Assembly (NCBI RefSeq): GCF_000337495.1
Contig: NZ_AOIS01000045.1
Span: 65,164-129,163, forward strand
Source: Haloterrigena salina JCM 13891
Lineage (GTDB): Archaea > Halobacteriota > Halobacteria > Halobacteriales > Natrialbaceae
Direction of reading: 5' to 3'
Length of the DNA: 64,000 nucleotides
Shown: positions 34,742 to 43,391 of the stretch, in pieces
Numbering within the stretch: the stretch's first letter is position 1
How the letters are laid out: every line of letters starts with the position of its first letter
Program-made: the position numbers and the translations under genes
Notes under the pieces: model-generated
Database searches by the model: none
What the model was told of the DNA's origin: nothing
The model's input: the letters and a program-made list of their open reading frames with translations, nothing else

Positions 34742-35707
34742 CTACCGGCGGAGTCGAGCCACGAGCCCTCCGTTTTCGCCCTCCTCGAGGTCGACCAGCC
34801 CGTCGGACTCGAGGTCGGTCAGCAGCCCCGTGAGCCACTCGCGCCCGTACTTGCCGTCGGGGGCGTAATCGACGCGGATGCGGTGACCCAGGGTGTCCAA
34901 CTCGAGTTCGTCGTACTCCCGTAGCGTCCCGATCACGCGGCCGCGGAACTGGCGGCGGCTTCCCTCGAAGGAGGGCTGAGTTGGGACGTCCGGCGCGGTG
35001 AAGTCGCCGCTGGCGTAGGCGTCACACCACTCGCGCCAGGGGCAGCCGACCTCGTCGCACTTCGGCGTCTGGGTGCAGGCGACGCCGCCCAGTTCCATGA
35101 TCGCGTTGTTCCAGACTCGCGACTCGCCGTCGGGCATGAGTTCGCTCGCGGCCGTCTCGAACGCCGTGTCGTCATCGGGGATCGAAAACGCCCGGTAGGC
35201 GACCCGCTTGACGTTCGTGTCGACGACCGCGTCGCCGTTGTTGAAGGCGAAACTCGCCACGGCGTTGGCGGTGTAGGGGCCGACGCCCATCAGTTCCTGC
35301 AGTTCGTCGGGCGTTTCAGGGAAGTCGCCGCCGTACTCCGACTCCACCTGCCCGGCCGCCTCGTGGAGGTACTTCGCCCGGTTGTTGTAGCCGAGGCTGT
35401 GATCCGTCCAGAAGCCGACGACGTCCGCTCGATCCGCGGCGGCGAGGTCGGCCGTCGTCGGCCAGCGCTCGAGGAACTCCTCCCAGGCCTCGACCACTCG
35501 ATCGAGTTGGGTCTGCTGGCTCATCACCTCGCTGACGAGGATCTCGTAGGGATCGTCGGTCCGCCGCCACGGGAACTCGCGGTGGTCGTCCTCGTACCAC
35601 GCGATCAGGGCCTCGCGGACGGCCTCGAGGTCGTCGGGGAGCGACCAGTCCCCGTCGCCCGCACCCGAACCCGAACCGGCGTCGGCATCGTCGTCGCTCT
35701 CACTCAT
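34742..35707 (-). CDS. mutY: A/G-specific adenine DNA glycosylase
   Basis: Removes adenine mispaired with 8-oxoguanine. The 321-residue protein has REFPWRRTDDPYEILVSEVM with the catalytic Glu before SQQTQ, the helix-hairpin-helix LMGVGPYTANAVASFAFNNG and catalytic Asp in AVVDTNVKRVAYR. The Fe-S cysteines read CTQTPKCDEVGCPWREWC, spacing 5-4-5 rather than the usual 6-2-5. The MutT-like C-terminal domain of bacterial MutY is short here. An acidic N-terminal extension of ~20 residues precedes the fold. ATG 35707 is supported by its family-length start. Confidence 0.93.
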   Translation of the reverse strand: MSESDDDADAGSGSGAGDGDWSLPDDLEAVREALIAWYEDDHREFPWRRTDDPYEILVSEVMSQQTQLDRVVEAWEEFLERWPTTADLAAADRADVVGFWTDHSLGYNNRAKYLHEAAGQVESEYGGDFPETPDELQELMGVGPYTANAVASFAFNNGDAVVDTNVKRVAYRAFSIPDDDTAFETAASELMPDGESRVWNNAIMELGGVACTQTPKCDEVGCPWREWCDAYASGDFTAPDVPTQPSFEGSRRQFRGRVIGTLREYDELELDTLGHRIRVDYAPDGKYGREWLTGLLTDLESDGLVDLEEGENGGLVARLRR

Positions 35708-36221
35708 CGGTCGATCTAGCGACCCGCCGGTCTTACTGGTGGCGGTTCGGGATCGATTCCAGCGGTACTTCGATCGCCGGATCCGTCTCGCTCCGACCGA
35801 TGATTCCACGTGCGGTGGCGCGCGCTGACGGAGCGCCTGAGTAGAGCGAGGTGCGAGCTATGCGAGCACCTCGGAAAGTGAACGGCGAACGAAGTGAGCC
35901 GTGAGCACTGCAAAGGCGTGCCGGTGACTGCGTGCGAGGTCTTCGCGAGGTGTACGAGCGAATGGCTTGGAAGACGCGGAGCGTCTTCCAGTGGATGAGT
36001 GAGCGACCAACGGGAGCGATCGAATCGGCTGGGGCGGATCGTGGGACTCCCCGTTGCCACGATAGCAGCGCGTTCGACATCGACCTCACGAGTGGTCTCG
36101 TTCCAGTTATCGTCTGTTTGAGACGGAACCCGAACGCAGTGACTCGAGTACGGTCGGTTGTGTTAGCACACGATGAGTCGACCACGAAAGCCCTATCCCG
36201 TCGGCTCGAGTCCCCTCCCGT
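35708..36221. other. Hairpin-rich intergenic region with a dispersed repeat
   Basis: No gene is called; frames on both strands are basic and repeat-like. The region contains perfect or near-perfect stems, for example CGAGGTGC...GCACCTCG (35849-35875) and GGAAGACGC...GCGTCTTCC (35969-35989), and a segment related to another intergenic site at 52.3 kb. Confidence 0.6.
35994..36070. repeat. Dispersed intergenic repeat, copy A
   Basis: Shares a common frame of matches with 52251-52319: gatgagygagcga, then agcgaatcgg, tggggcgga/tggggagga, ctcccc/attcccc, ttgccasg and agyagcg. The identity is imperfect, with small indels, so this is an older repeat family, not a recent insertion. It ends in a GC stem; no coding function is apparent. 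Confidence 0.45.
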
Positions 36222-36545
36222 ATGAGCCTCGACGATCTCAACGACGACGTGACGGACGCCTACAGCGCGCTGGACGAGGACCTCACCGTCTCGCTCGATC
36301 GGGAAACGCGAAACGAACTCGCCTTGCTCGAGACCGCCCTCGAGCCCGAAGAGACGGACGAACTCGTCCGGCGGGCGATTCACATGCTCTTCCAGTCGAC
36401 GATCGATACCGGAAAGCTGGACTTCCAGCTGCGAACGGCCTACGACGTCACCTACGACGAGTACCTCTCGGGGATGACCTTCGAGGAGATGACCGGCGCG
36501 GATCAGTATCCGTCGATGGACGACGAGCGGCGCTATCAATTCTAA
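36222..36545 (+). CDS. Conserved haloarchaeal protein of unknown function, 107 aa
   Basis: Soluble acidic helical protein. An N-terminal SLDDLNDDVTDAYSALDED segment leads to ELALLETALEPEETDELVRR with long helices, and then a Tyr-rich end (TAYDVTYDEYLSGMTFEEMT). No domain is recognised. The mixture of Val/Ile/Leu and aromatic residues with acidic surface looks like a real folded halophilic protein. Convergent with the receiver gene downstream; ATG 36222 gives the best start by composition. Confidence 0.75.
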   Translation: MSLDDLNDDVTDAYSALDEDLTVSLDRETRNELALLETALEPEETDELVRRAIHMLFQSTIDTGKLDFQLRTAYDVTYDEYLSGMTFEEMTGADQYPSMDDERRYQF

Positions 36546-36617
36546 CGTCCAGTTGAATCGCGCAACTGACGCGGTACGCTGCGATTCGAAAGTAGTCGCT
36601 CTGCGGAACTGACTCCC

Positions 36618-37085
36618 TCAGAGCCGATCGATCCGGTTGGGGAGCCGCGCGGTCGCGATCCAGAACTCGGCGACTCGCGCCATCGTCTCGGCGAGCGCCG
36701 CGGGTTCGGACGGCGTCGGCAGGACGGCGTTAGCGCCCCGGTTGTAGGCATCAGTGACGACGTCGTCCTCGGGCTCGTCGACGGTCGCGACGACCGGAAT
36801 TCGGGCGAGCGTCGTTTGCTCGGCCATTCGCTCGAGCACCGCGAGTCCGTCCGGGCCCGGGGCCGGAAGCCCCAGGCGGAGCACGACGAGACAGGGAGCC
36901 GGCGCGTCGGCGTGGTCGTCGCGCCCCTCGAGAAACGCCAGCGCCTCGTCGCCGTCCGAGACCACGTGCATGGTCGTCGTCGCCCCCGTGTCCGAAAACC
37001 CGTCTCTCGTGTGGCGAGCACGCTCCTCGGACGGCTCGACGAGTAACACGTCGGCCGGTTCCGCTGATTCGCTTCGGTCGATCAT
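36618..37085 (-). CDS. Pseudo-receiver (response-regulator fold lacking the phospho-Asp)
   Basis: Protein of 155 residues with the receiver fold of the small stand-alone regulators common in haloarchaea (similar to Rcp1 type): DVLLVEPSEERARHTRDGF, then HVVSDGDEALAFLEGRDDH and LGLPAPGPDGLAVLERM. Three catalytic positions are altered: the acidic pair is EP, the phospho-acceptor position in CLVVLRLGLP is Arg, and the conserved Lys before Pro is Thr (VLPTPSEPAAL). It cannot be phosphorylated in the standard way and probably acts by protein contacts. Neighbouring kinase not seen. Confidence 0.82.
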   Translation of the reverse strand: MIDRSESAEPADVLLVEPSEERARHTRDGFSDTGATTTMHVVSDGDEALAFLEGRDDHADAPAPCLVVLRLGLPAPGPDGLAVLERMAEQTTLARIPVVATVDEPEDDVVTDAYNRGANAVLPTPSEPAALAETMARVAEFWIATARLPNRIDRL

Positions 37086-37323
37086 CGAGTCCTGCCACCT
37101 CGGTCCCGTCGCCCGTCTCGGCGCTCGTCTCGGCGCTCGCTCTCGACCGTCGGCGAGACCGGGCGCTCGAGGCCGGTAGCCCGGTCTCGAGAGCGCTCGT
37201 CAGTCTGGGGTGGGACAGTCATGCTACAGTCGATCGATGGCCGCTGCTCGGAACCGCGTCCGTCTCGGTTCGAGTCCGGTCGACGCTCGACGGCGACGGT
37301 CGGACTCGAGTCGCGGGTCACCG

Positions 37324-39228
37324 TTAGTCGTCGATCGGCGCCGCGCTCGAGAGCGCTTCGTCGATCTCCGCGTCCTCCATCTTCTCGACCAAGGCGTCGA
37401 TGACGTCCTCGCGTTTGCCCTTGACGAACTTGATCGAGCCGACGACGAGGTGGCCGCCGCCGGAGACGCCGCCGCCGGGGACCTCCTCCTCGAGTTCCGA
37501 GACCATGTTCGGAATGTCCAGTCGCACGCCGTCGCTCCGGAGGACGGCGAAGTCCGGCCCGTAGCCGACCGTGATCACGGGATCGCCGGTCTCCTCGATC
37601 TTCCGGTCGTGGATCTCGCCGGTCGTTTTGCCCGGCGCGGGGTAGGTAAAACGGTGGGCGTAGTTCTCGACGTCGATGCGGTAGAGGTGGGCACCGTTGT
37701 CCAGGTCCTCGTGCTCTAAGTGGGGCATCGCCGCGTCGAGTTGCTCGTCGACCTCCTCGCGGGCCCGGTCGGCGAAGAACTCGACGAGTTCGCGGTGGCG
37801 GTCCTCGTCGGCCGAATCGATCTGGAGCAGGTCCTGAATCAGTTGGTCGCCTGAATTGTAGCGCAGCCAGAAGGCGGCGTAGTCGAGCGCCTCGCTTACG
37901 TCCTGCAGGCGGTCCTCGTCGTAGCCCTCCTCGGCGGCCAGCTCGAGGTAGTCGGTCATCGCGTCGGCCTTCGAGCGGTCCGAGAGGCCCGCGACGGCGG
38001 GGACGTGGCGGAGTTCGTCGCCGAGGTCAGGGTAGATCATCCGCGCGAGTTCGACGCACAGCATCCCCGTCGTGATCCGGTAGTCCTCGTCGTGGAGGTA
38101 GGGGTTGACGTGGGCGTCGAGTAGATCCTCGACGGCGTCGGGATCAGGGTGGTGGTGGTCGACGACCGCGATCGGGATGTCGTAGTGGGCCAGCGTCTCG
38201 TAGGCCGGGACGTCCTCGGCCGTCGAGCCGTTGTCCAGCATGAGCAGGAGCGGGAGCTGCTGGCCGTGTTTCTCGCAGTCCTCGAGGGCGAAGTTCAGGT
38301 CCCGCGTGGCGTCTTCCATCTCGTAGAACGGCGCCTTGGCGGGCAGGCGCTTGATGAGGTGGCGCGGGGCGTTCTCGTCCTCGTGGACGTCCGCGATGAA
38401 TCGCTCGAGGGCGATCTGGACGGGGACGGCGGCGCACATGCCGTCGCCGTCGGCGTGGTGGCGCACCCGGATGGGCCGTCCCTCGAGGACGGTCCGACGC
38501 AGCAGCTTCGCGACCTCCCGCAGGTTCGGGCGCAGTTTCTCGAAGGCGGGCCAGTCGATCAGCGGCTCGACGTCGTGGGGTTCGGCGCGCTCTTCGAGGG
38601 CGTCCTCGAGGCGGTCGCGGGCCTCGTCGGCGTCCTCGTCCTCGAGTTTCGAGAGACCGTCGACCTCGATCTGGATCGAACCCTCGCGGCGCTCGGGCGT
38701 GCCGGTCACGCGGACGACGTCGCCGACCTCGGTGGCGGGGTAGGCGCGGACGCCGGCCTCCTCGAAGGCGGCACAGGGGACGACGCCGTACTCGTCGGCG
38801 ACGTGGAAGATCGTCGGGCCGGCGGTCTGTTTGACCTGGACGACCTTCCCCTCGAGGTGGATCTGGTCGCCGATATTCGCCTTGAGCCGGTCGGTGCCGG
38901 TCAGGGCGTAGTCGTGGCCGACGTTCTCGAGGGTGTACTCCTCGATGTCGACCGGCTCGAAGGCCATGTCGCCGTTGTCTCGGACGCTCTCGAGTTCGAC
39001 GACGAGCTCGTCGCCGACGGCGAAGGTGCCCTCGAGGACCGATTCGTGGACGAGCCCGGAGACGGACTCGGAGAGATCGACGAAGACACCGTAATCGACG
39101 ATACCGTTGATTTCTGCGAGATACGGTCGGTTTCGCTCTACATCTTCTGCCGTACACTCGGCAGCGAGATCGTAGACGACGGAATCCCCGTCATCTGCGC
39201 CGGGTTCCCCGGCGGACTCACGTGTCAT
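37324..39228 (-). CDS. DHH-family phosphoesterase, archaeal RecJ-like, with S1 domain
   Basis: Protein of 634 residues. An S1 RNA-binding domain (~28-95, INGIVDYGVFVDLSESVSGL), an OB-fold (~100-190) and the DHH phosphoesterase core: RHHADGDGMCAAV, MLDNGSTAEDVPA, AVVDHHHPDPDAV, and a C-terminal DHHA1-like GGGVSGGGHLVVGSIKF. Archaeal relatives are RecJ/GAN-like single-strand exonucleases linked to replication and repair; the S1 domain also allows an RNA role. ATG 39228 trims an in-frame basic leader. Not clearly in an operon. Confidence 0.9.
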   Translation of the reverse strand: MTRESAGEPGADDGDSVVYDLAAECTAEDVERNRPYLAEINGIVDYGVFVDLSESVSGLVHESVLEGTFAVGDELVVELESVRDNGDMAFEPVDIEEYTLENVGHDYALTGTDRLKANIGDQIHLEGKVVQVKQTAGPTIFHVADEYGVVPCAAFEEAGVRAYPATEVGDVVRVTGTPERREGSIQIEVDGLSKLEDEDADEARDRLEDALEERAEPHDVEPLIDWPAFEKLRPNLREVAKLLRRTVLEGRPIRVRHHADGDGMCAAVPVQIALERFIADVHEDENAPRHLIKRLPAKAPFYEMEDATRDLNFALEDCEKHGQQLPLLLMLDNGSTAEDVPAYETLAHYDIPIAVVDHHHPDPDAVEDLLDAHVNPYLHDEDYRITTGMLCVELARMIYPDLGDELRHVPAVAGLSDRSKADAMTDYLELAAEEGYDEDRLQDVSEALDYAAFWLRYNSGDQLIQDLLQIDSADEDRHRELVEFFADRAREEVDEQLDAAMPHLEHEDLDNGAHLYRIDVENYAHRFTYPAPGKTTGEIHDRKIEETGDPVITVGYGPDFAVLRSDGVRLDIPNMVSELEEEVPGGGVSGGGHLVVGSIKFVKGKREDVIDALVEKMEDAEIDEALSSAAPIDD

Positions 39229-39421
39229 CTTGAACCGTAGTTTGGGCCGGTCGCGTATAACCCTTGTCAAGAAGGGAGACGACGGCTCGAGAACATCTTC
39301 GACGACGGCGTCGACGGCGAACTGACTGCGTGACTGTCACGTCTGGACATCGGTGACCCGCACGTCCATCGAAAACGGCCCGTCGGGGCCGAAGAGCAGC
39401 GCCGGAGTCCGATCGGTACCG

Positions 39422-41674
39422 CTACTCGCCCTGCGCGTCGACGGTCGCGACGGCCGCGAGGTTCACGATGTCGCTGACCTCGTCGTCCCGTTGGAGGACG
39501 TGGACCGGGCGATCCATCCCGACCAGCATCGGCCCGATCGCCTCGGCGCCGCCCAGCCGCTGGAGCAGCTTGTAGCAGACGTTGCCCGCCTCGAGGTTGG
39601 GGAGGACGAGCACGTTCGCGGGCTCGTCGAGCTCGGCGAACTCGTAGTTGTCCTCGAGCAGTTCCTCGACGACGGCGGTGTCGGCCTGCATCTCCCCGTC
39701 GACGGGGAAGTCGACGTCGGGATCCGCTCGGAGCCGCTGGGCCGCTCGTCGGGGTTTGCGGGTGCCCTCGTTGTCGACGCTACCGAAGTCCGAGTACGAC
39801 AGGAGGGCGGCGCGGGGCTCGACGTTGAACCGCCGCGCGAGGTCGGCCGTGTGGCGCGTGATCTCGGCTAACACGTCCTCGTCGGGGTCCTGGTTGACCG
39901 TCGCGTCGGCGAGGAAGACGACGCGGTTCTTGAACGTCAGCATGTAGACGCCCGCGGCGTAGTCGGTGTCGGGCGCCGTGCCGACCACCTGCAGCGGCGG
40001 CCGCAGCGCCGAGGGATAGTGGTTCGTCAGCCCGGTGAGCATCGCGTCGGCGTCGCCTTGGTCGACCATCACCGACGCGAAGTAGTCGCTGTCCCGGATC
40101 CGTTCTCGCGCCTCGGTCCTCGTCACGCCCTTGCGCCGGCGGCGCTCGTAGAGCGCCTCGGCGTACTCCTCGTAGTCGCCGGTCGACGGATCGACGATCT
40201 CGGGGTCGAACTCGAGGTTGAGATCGGCGACGGTGGCCCGGATCTCTTCGGCGTCGCCGATCAGCACCGGCCGCGCGAGGTCGCGGTCCTCGAGCTGGGC
40301 CGCCGCCCGGATGATCTTCTCGTTGGTCCCTTCGGCCAGTGCGAGCCGCTTCGGGTCGGTCTTGGCCTTGTTGAACACGGTCCGCATCATCTCGCGGGAC
40401 TTGCCCAGCCGCGCCTCGAGGTCCTCGACGTAGGTCTCGAGGTCGAGGTCGGTGCGGGCGGCGCCGCTCTCGACGGCGGCGCGGGCGACGGCGGGCGCGA
40501 CCTCGAAGAGCACGCGCGGATCGAGGGGCTTCGGGATGATGTACTCGGGGCCGAACTGCAGCGGCTGGTCGCCGTAGGCCTTGCGGACGGCGTCTGGAAC
40601 GTCGGTCCGCGCGAGGTCGGCGATGGCCTCCGCGGCGGCGACCTTCATCTCCTCGTTGATCTCGCTGGCCCGGACGTCGAGCGCGCCGCGGAAGATGAAG
40701 GGAAACCCGAGGACGTTGTTGACCTGATTCGGGTAGTCTGAGCGGCCGGTCGCCATGATGACCGTGTCGTCCCGGGCGTTCTTGGCCGTCTCGTAGTCGA
40801 TCTCCGGGTCGGGGTTGGCCATCGCGAAGATGATCGGATCCGCGGCCATCGAGCGCACCATCTCGGCGTCGACGATCCCGCCGACGGAGAGGCCGACGAA
40901 GACGTCCGCGTCGACGATCGCGTCGGCGACGTCGCCCGGGGGCACGTCGCGAGCGAACTCGCGGCTGTAGGGGTCGAGGTCGCCGGACTCGGCCCGCTCG
41001 GTCGTCAGGATGCCGTCGATGTCGACCATGGTGATGTTCTCCTTCGGGACGCCCAGCGAGACGAAAAACCGGGCGGTCGCGATGGCCGCCGCACCGGCGC
41101 CGGAGAACGTGACCGAGAGTTCTTCCATGTCCTTATCGGCGATGTCGACGGCGTTGAGCAGCGCCGCGCCGGAGATGATCGCGGTGCCGTGCTGGTCGTC
41201 GTGAAAGACCGGGACGTCCATCCGCTCGCGCAGTCGCTCCTCGATCGTGAAGCAGGCGGGCGCGGCGATGTCCTCGATGTTGACGCCGCCGAAGGTCGGT
41301 TCCATCGCCGCGACCGACTCGACGAAGGCGTCGACGTTGTCGTGATCGAGTTCGATGTCGAAGACGTCGATGTCGGCGAAGCGCTTGAACAGCACGCCCT
41401 TCCCCTCCATGACGGGTTTCGACGCTTGGGCGCCGATATCGCCCAGTCCGAGCACCGCCGAGCCGTTCGAGACGACGCCGACGAGGTTCCCTTTGGCCGT
41501 GTACTGGTAGGCGTCGTCTTCGTGATCGGCGATCTCGCGACACGGCGCGGCGACCCCGGGCGAGTACGCCAGCGAGAGGTCGCGCTGGGTGGTCGTCGAC
41601 TTCGTCGTGCGGATCTCGATCTTGCCGGGGGGCTCTTCGCGGTGGTACTCGAGCGAATCGTCGTCTAGTGACAT
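39422..41674 (-). CDS. NADP-dependent malic enzyme fused to phosphotransacetylase-like domain
   Basis: Oxidative decarboxylation of malate to pyruvate with NADPH formation. The N-terminal ~420 residues form the malic enzyme ([60 protein letters not shown] and [14 protein letters not shown]). From ~430 onward is a phosphotransacetylase-like domain ([20 protein letters not shown] and [20 protein letters not shown]), usually regulatory (acetyl-CoA binding) in MaeB-type enzymes. At 750 residues it matches the bacterial fused form. ATG 41674 was chosen; the longer frame crosses the AT-rich promoter. A TATA-like tatatatt lies ~50 bases upstream. Confidence 0.93.
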   Translation of the reverse strand: MSLDDDSLEYHREEPPGKIEIRTTKSTTTQRDLSLAYSPGVAAPCREIADHEDDAYQYTAKGNLVGVVSNGSAVLGLGDIGAQASKPVMEGKGVLFKRFADIDVFDIELDHDNVDAFVESVAAMEPTFGGVNIEDIAAPACFTIEERLRERMDVPVFHDDQHGTAIISGAALLNAVDIADKDMEELSVTFSGAGAAAIATARFFVSLGVPKENITMVDIDGILTTERAESGDLDPYSREFARDVPPGDVADAIVDADVFVGLSVGGIVDAEMVRSMAADPIIFAMANPDPEIDYETAKNARDDTVIMATGRSDYPNQVNNVLGFPFIFRGALDVRASEINEEMKVAAAEAIADLARTDVPDAVRKAYGDQPLQFGPEYIIPKPLDPRVLFEVAPAVARAAVESGAARTDLDLETYVEDLEARLGKSREMMRTVFNKAKTDPKRLALAEGTNEKIIRAAAQLEDRDLARPVLIGDAEEIRATVADLNLEFDPEIVDPSTGDYEEYAEALYERRRRKGVTRTEARERIRDSDYFASVMVDQGDADAMLTGLTNHYPSALRPPLQVVGTAPDTDYAAGVYMLTFKNRVVFLADATVNQDPDEDVLAEITRHTADLARRFNVEPRAALLSYSDFGSVDNEGTRKPRRAAQRLRADPDVDFPVDGEMQADTAVVEELLEDNYEFAELDEPANVLVLPNLEAGNVCYKLLQRLGGAEAIGPMLVGMDRPVHVLQRDDEVSDIVNLAAVATVDAQGE

Positions 41675-41880
41675 AAATGCGAATACGGAGAGCCGCCGGA
41701 AAAACAGTATGCTAGTAGGGATAGATAATATATACACACCTAGTTGACGATCGACAGATATCACGGACGATCGGGACGGACGATCGGCGAAGCCGCAGCC
41801 GCCGGCCCGACGCTCACCGCGGAGCCGTCGCCGAAACGACCATCGGAACGTTTAGCAACCGCAAGCACGCAGGTCGTGTC
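41675..41880. promoter_or_regulatory. Shared promoter region of malic enzyme and JAMM protease genes
   Basis: Divergent 206-base region. The minus-strand TATA-like tgtatatatta (about 41727-41737) serves the malic enzyme. Three CTAG sites (41665-41668, 41712-41715, 41740-41743) fall within 79 bases, a notable density for a tetranucleotide that is otherwise rarely seen in this window. Confidence 0.5.
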
Positions 41881-42375
41881 ATGGGGCTGTTCGACGCGCT
41901 GTTTCGCTCGAGTTCGATCCTCGGCATCGCCGAGGAGACCCTCGAGTTCGCCCTCGAATCCTCCGAAGCCGCCCATCCCGACGAGTACATGGGATTCCTC
42001 CGGGGAACCGAGGCGGAGCGACTCGGGATCGACCGGGACGGACTCGTCATCACGGACGTTCTCGTGATTCCCGGCACCGAGTCGAACAGCGTCAGCGCGA
42101 CCGTCAAGACGAGCCAGATCCCGAACGACGTGAAGGCGCTGGGCAGCGTTCACTCGCACCCGAACGGCGTGATCAGCCCGAGCGACGCGGATCTGGAGAC
42201 GTTCGGTCGGGGCAGCGTCCACGTCATCATCGGCGCGCCGTATCGGCGCTCGGACTGGCAGGCCTTCGATTCGGGGGGCGAGCCGACCCAGCTGAACGTG
42301 ATCGACGTGGAACTGCCCGAAACCGAGGACTTCTTCGATTTCACGCAGGCGGATATCGACGACGAACTTCGATAG
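41881..42375 (+). CDS. JAMM/MPN+ metalloprotease (desampylase family)
   Basis: Zinc protease fold of 164 residues. The zinc site GSVHSHPNGVISPSDADLETF gives the HxH-x(n)-S-x-x-D signature, and the partner Glu lies in HPDEYMGFLRG. Haloferax has two such enzymes: HvJAMM1 removes the ubiquitin-like SAMP proteins, while HvJAMM2 is less studied. Proximity to the FAD synthase gene favours the second group, which is only a guess. Substrates here are probably SAMP conjugates or a related peptide bond. Confidence 0.9.
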   Translation: MGLFDALFRSSSILGIAEETLEFALESSEAAHPDEYMGFLRGTEAERLGIDRDGLVITDVLVIPGTESNSVSATVKTSQIPNDVKALGSVHSHPNGVISPSDADLETFGRGSVHVIIGAPYRRSDWQAFDSGGEPTQLNVIDVELPETEDFFDFTQADIDDELR

Positions 42376-42486
42376 TATGATGCTCGAGACGACTCCCGGT
42401 CCGATCCGCGGACCGACTGCGAACCCGAGACGACGAACCGATCGACCGACGACCGAGGGAGCCGCGACGGGGCTTCGGGGGGCGCG

Positions 42487-42918
42487 ATGACGCGGACGGT
42501 CGTCGCCCAGGGGACCTTCGACATCCTCCACCCCGGACACGTCCACTACCTCGAGGAAGCCGCGGCGATGGGCGACAAACTGCTCGTCATCGTCGCCCGG
42601 AAGTCGAACGTCGACCACAAGAAGAAGCCGATCTGTCCGGCGGCGCAGCGCCGGGACGTCGTCGCCGCCCTCGAGGCCGTCGATGACGCGATCGTCGGCC
42701 ACGAGGAGGACATCTTCGCGCCCATCGAGGAGATCGACCCCGACGTGATCGCGCTGGGCCACGACCAGCACCACGACGACGACGCGATCGAGGCCGAACT
42801 CGAGCGCCGCGGAATCGACTGCACCGTCGAGCGCGCGAGCGCCCGCGACCCCGAACGCGAAGACGAGATCCTCTCGACGCGGCTGATCATCGATCGGATC
42901 CTCGAGCGCCGCGGCTGA
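42487..42918 (+). CDS. ribL: FAD synthase
   Basis: Archaeal nucleotidyltransferase that adenylates FMN to FAD. The 143-residue protein has the HxGH motif in [20 protein letters not shown], the basic loop [20 protein letters not shown], the Asp/Gly-rich [13 protein letters not shown], and a C-terminal [12 protein letters not shown] in place of the ISTTKI of related transferases. Length matches RibL and GCT-like enzymes; glycerol-3-phosphate cytidylyltransferase is the main alternative. It follows the JAMM gene by 111 bases, possibly in one transcript. Confidence 0.88.
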   Translation: MTRTVVAQGTFDILHPGHVHYLEEAAAMGDKLLVIVARKSNVDHKKKPICPAAQRRDVVAALEAVDDAIVGHEEDIFAPIEEIDPDVIALGHDQHHDDDAIEAELERRGIDCTVERASARDPEREDEILSTRLIIDRILERRG

Positions 42919-42941
42919 GGGCCGAACCGCGGGCGCTCCCG

Positions 42942-43097
42942 TCAGTTTTCCAGGATAACCGGCGGGGGGAGCCGCATCGAATCGATCGTGTGGCCGGTCT
43001 CGACGAAGTGTTCGATGGCCTGCTCCGAGACCTCCGCCTCGGTCGTGGCCCCGGCGGTGCTGGCCTGCCAATCACACTCCAGACAGTACTTATACAT
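42942..43097 (-). CDS. 51-aa zinc-finger-like mini-protein
   Basis: Found by reading the minus strand: ATG at 43097, stop TGA at 42942-42944. The protein starts MYKYCLECDWQASTAGATTE and includes IEHFVETGHTIDSMRLPPP. The CxxC near residue 5 and two His at residues 30 and 36 (H-x5-H) make a C2H2-like zinc finger. Amino acid composition is ordinary and acidic, unlike shadow frames. Its promoter side faces ilvD; it converges on ribL with 23 bases between stops. Function unknown. Confidence 0.7.
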   Translation of the reverse strand: MYKYCLECDWQASTAGATTEAEVSEQAIEHFVETGHTIDSMRLPPPVILEN

Positions 43098-43343
43098 TCG
43101 TGGCTCTGTCAGTCACTCTGTGACAGCGGCGGGAAAGGTTCGTGCAGGAAATCGAAGGGCGCGAGCGTGTGCAGGGCCGAGAACGCCAGTGTTAGCATTC
43201 AGATGTTGTGTGCAAGTAAGTGAATCAGAACCGGTTTTCGGCAGTTCTGACAGTTTCGTTTACTGTCGGTATCGGTCGCGACGGTCGTCAATCGGGCCGC
43301 CACCGATCGCCCGAAGGTGTTCGCTACGAGCGTGATAGTGGCC

Positions 43344-43355
43344 GATACCGGTATC
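43344..43355. promoter_or_regulatory. 12-bp perfect palindrome before the ilvD TATA box
   Basis: gataccggtatc reads the same on both strands and ends eight bases before the ilvD TATA element. A related cggtatcgg occurs about 80 bases upstream. The position fits a regulator of branched-chain amino acid synthesis, for example an Lrp/AsnC-family protein, which is inference. Confidence 0.45.
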
Positions 43356-43360
43356 CGAGG

Positions 43361-43370
43361 ACTTTAAGCG
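43361..43370 (+). promoter_or_regulatory. TATA box of ilvD (leaderless transcript)
   Basis: actttaagcg is a typical haloarchaeal TATA element; its centre lies about 27 bases before the ilvD ATG at 43392, so transcription should begin at or next to the start codon. Confidence 0.6.
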
Positions 43371-43391
43371 CCGAGGTAGCAATCTCCCGGT

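Noticed and set aside
35932-36225. 98-codon plus-strand frame in the mutY gap
   Set aside because: Encoded by hairpins and repeat DNA; residues change character abruptly and run into the next gene's start.
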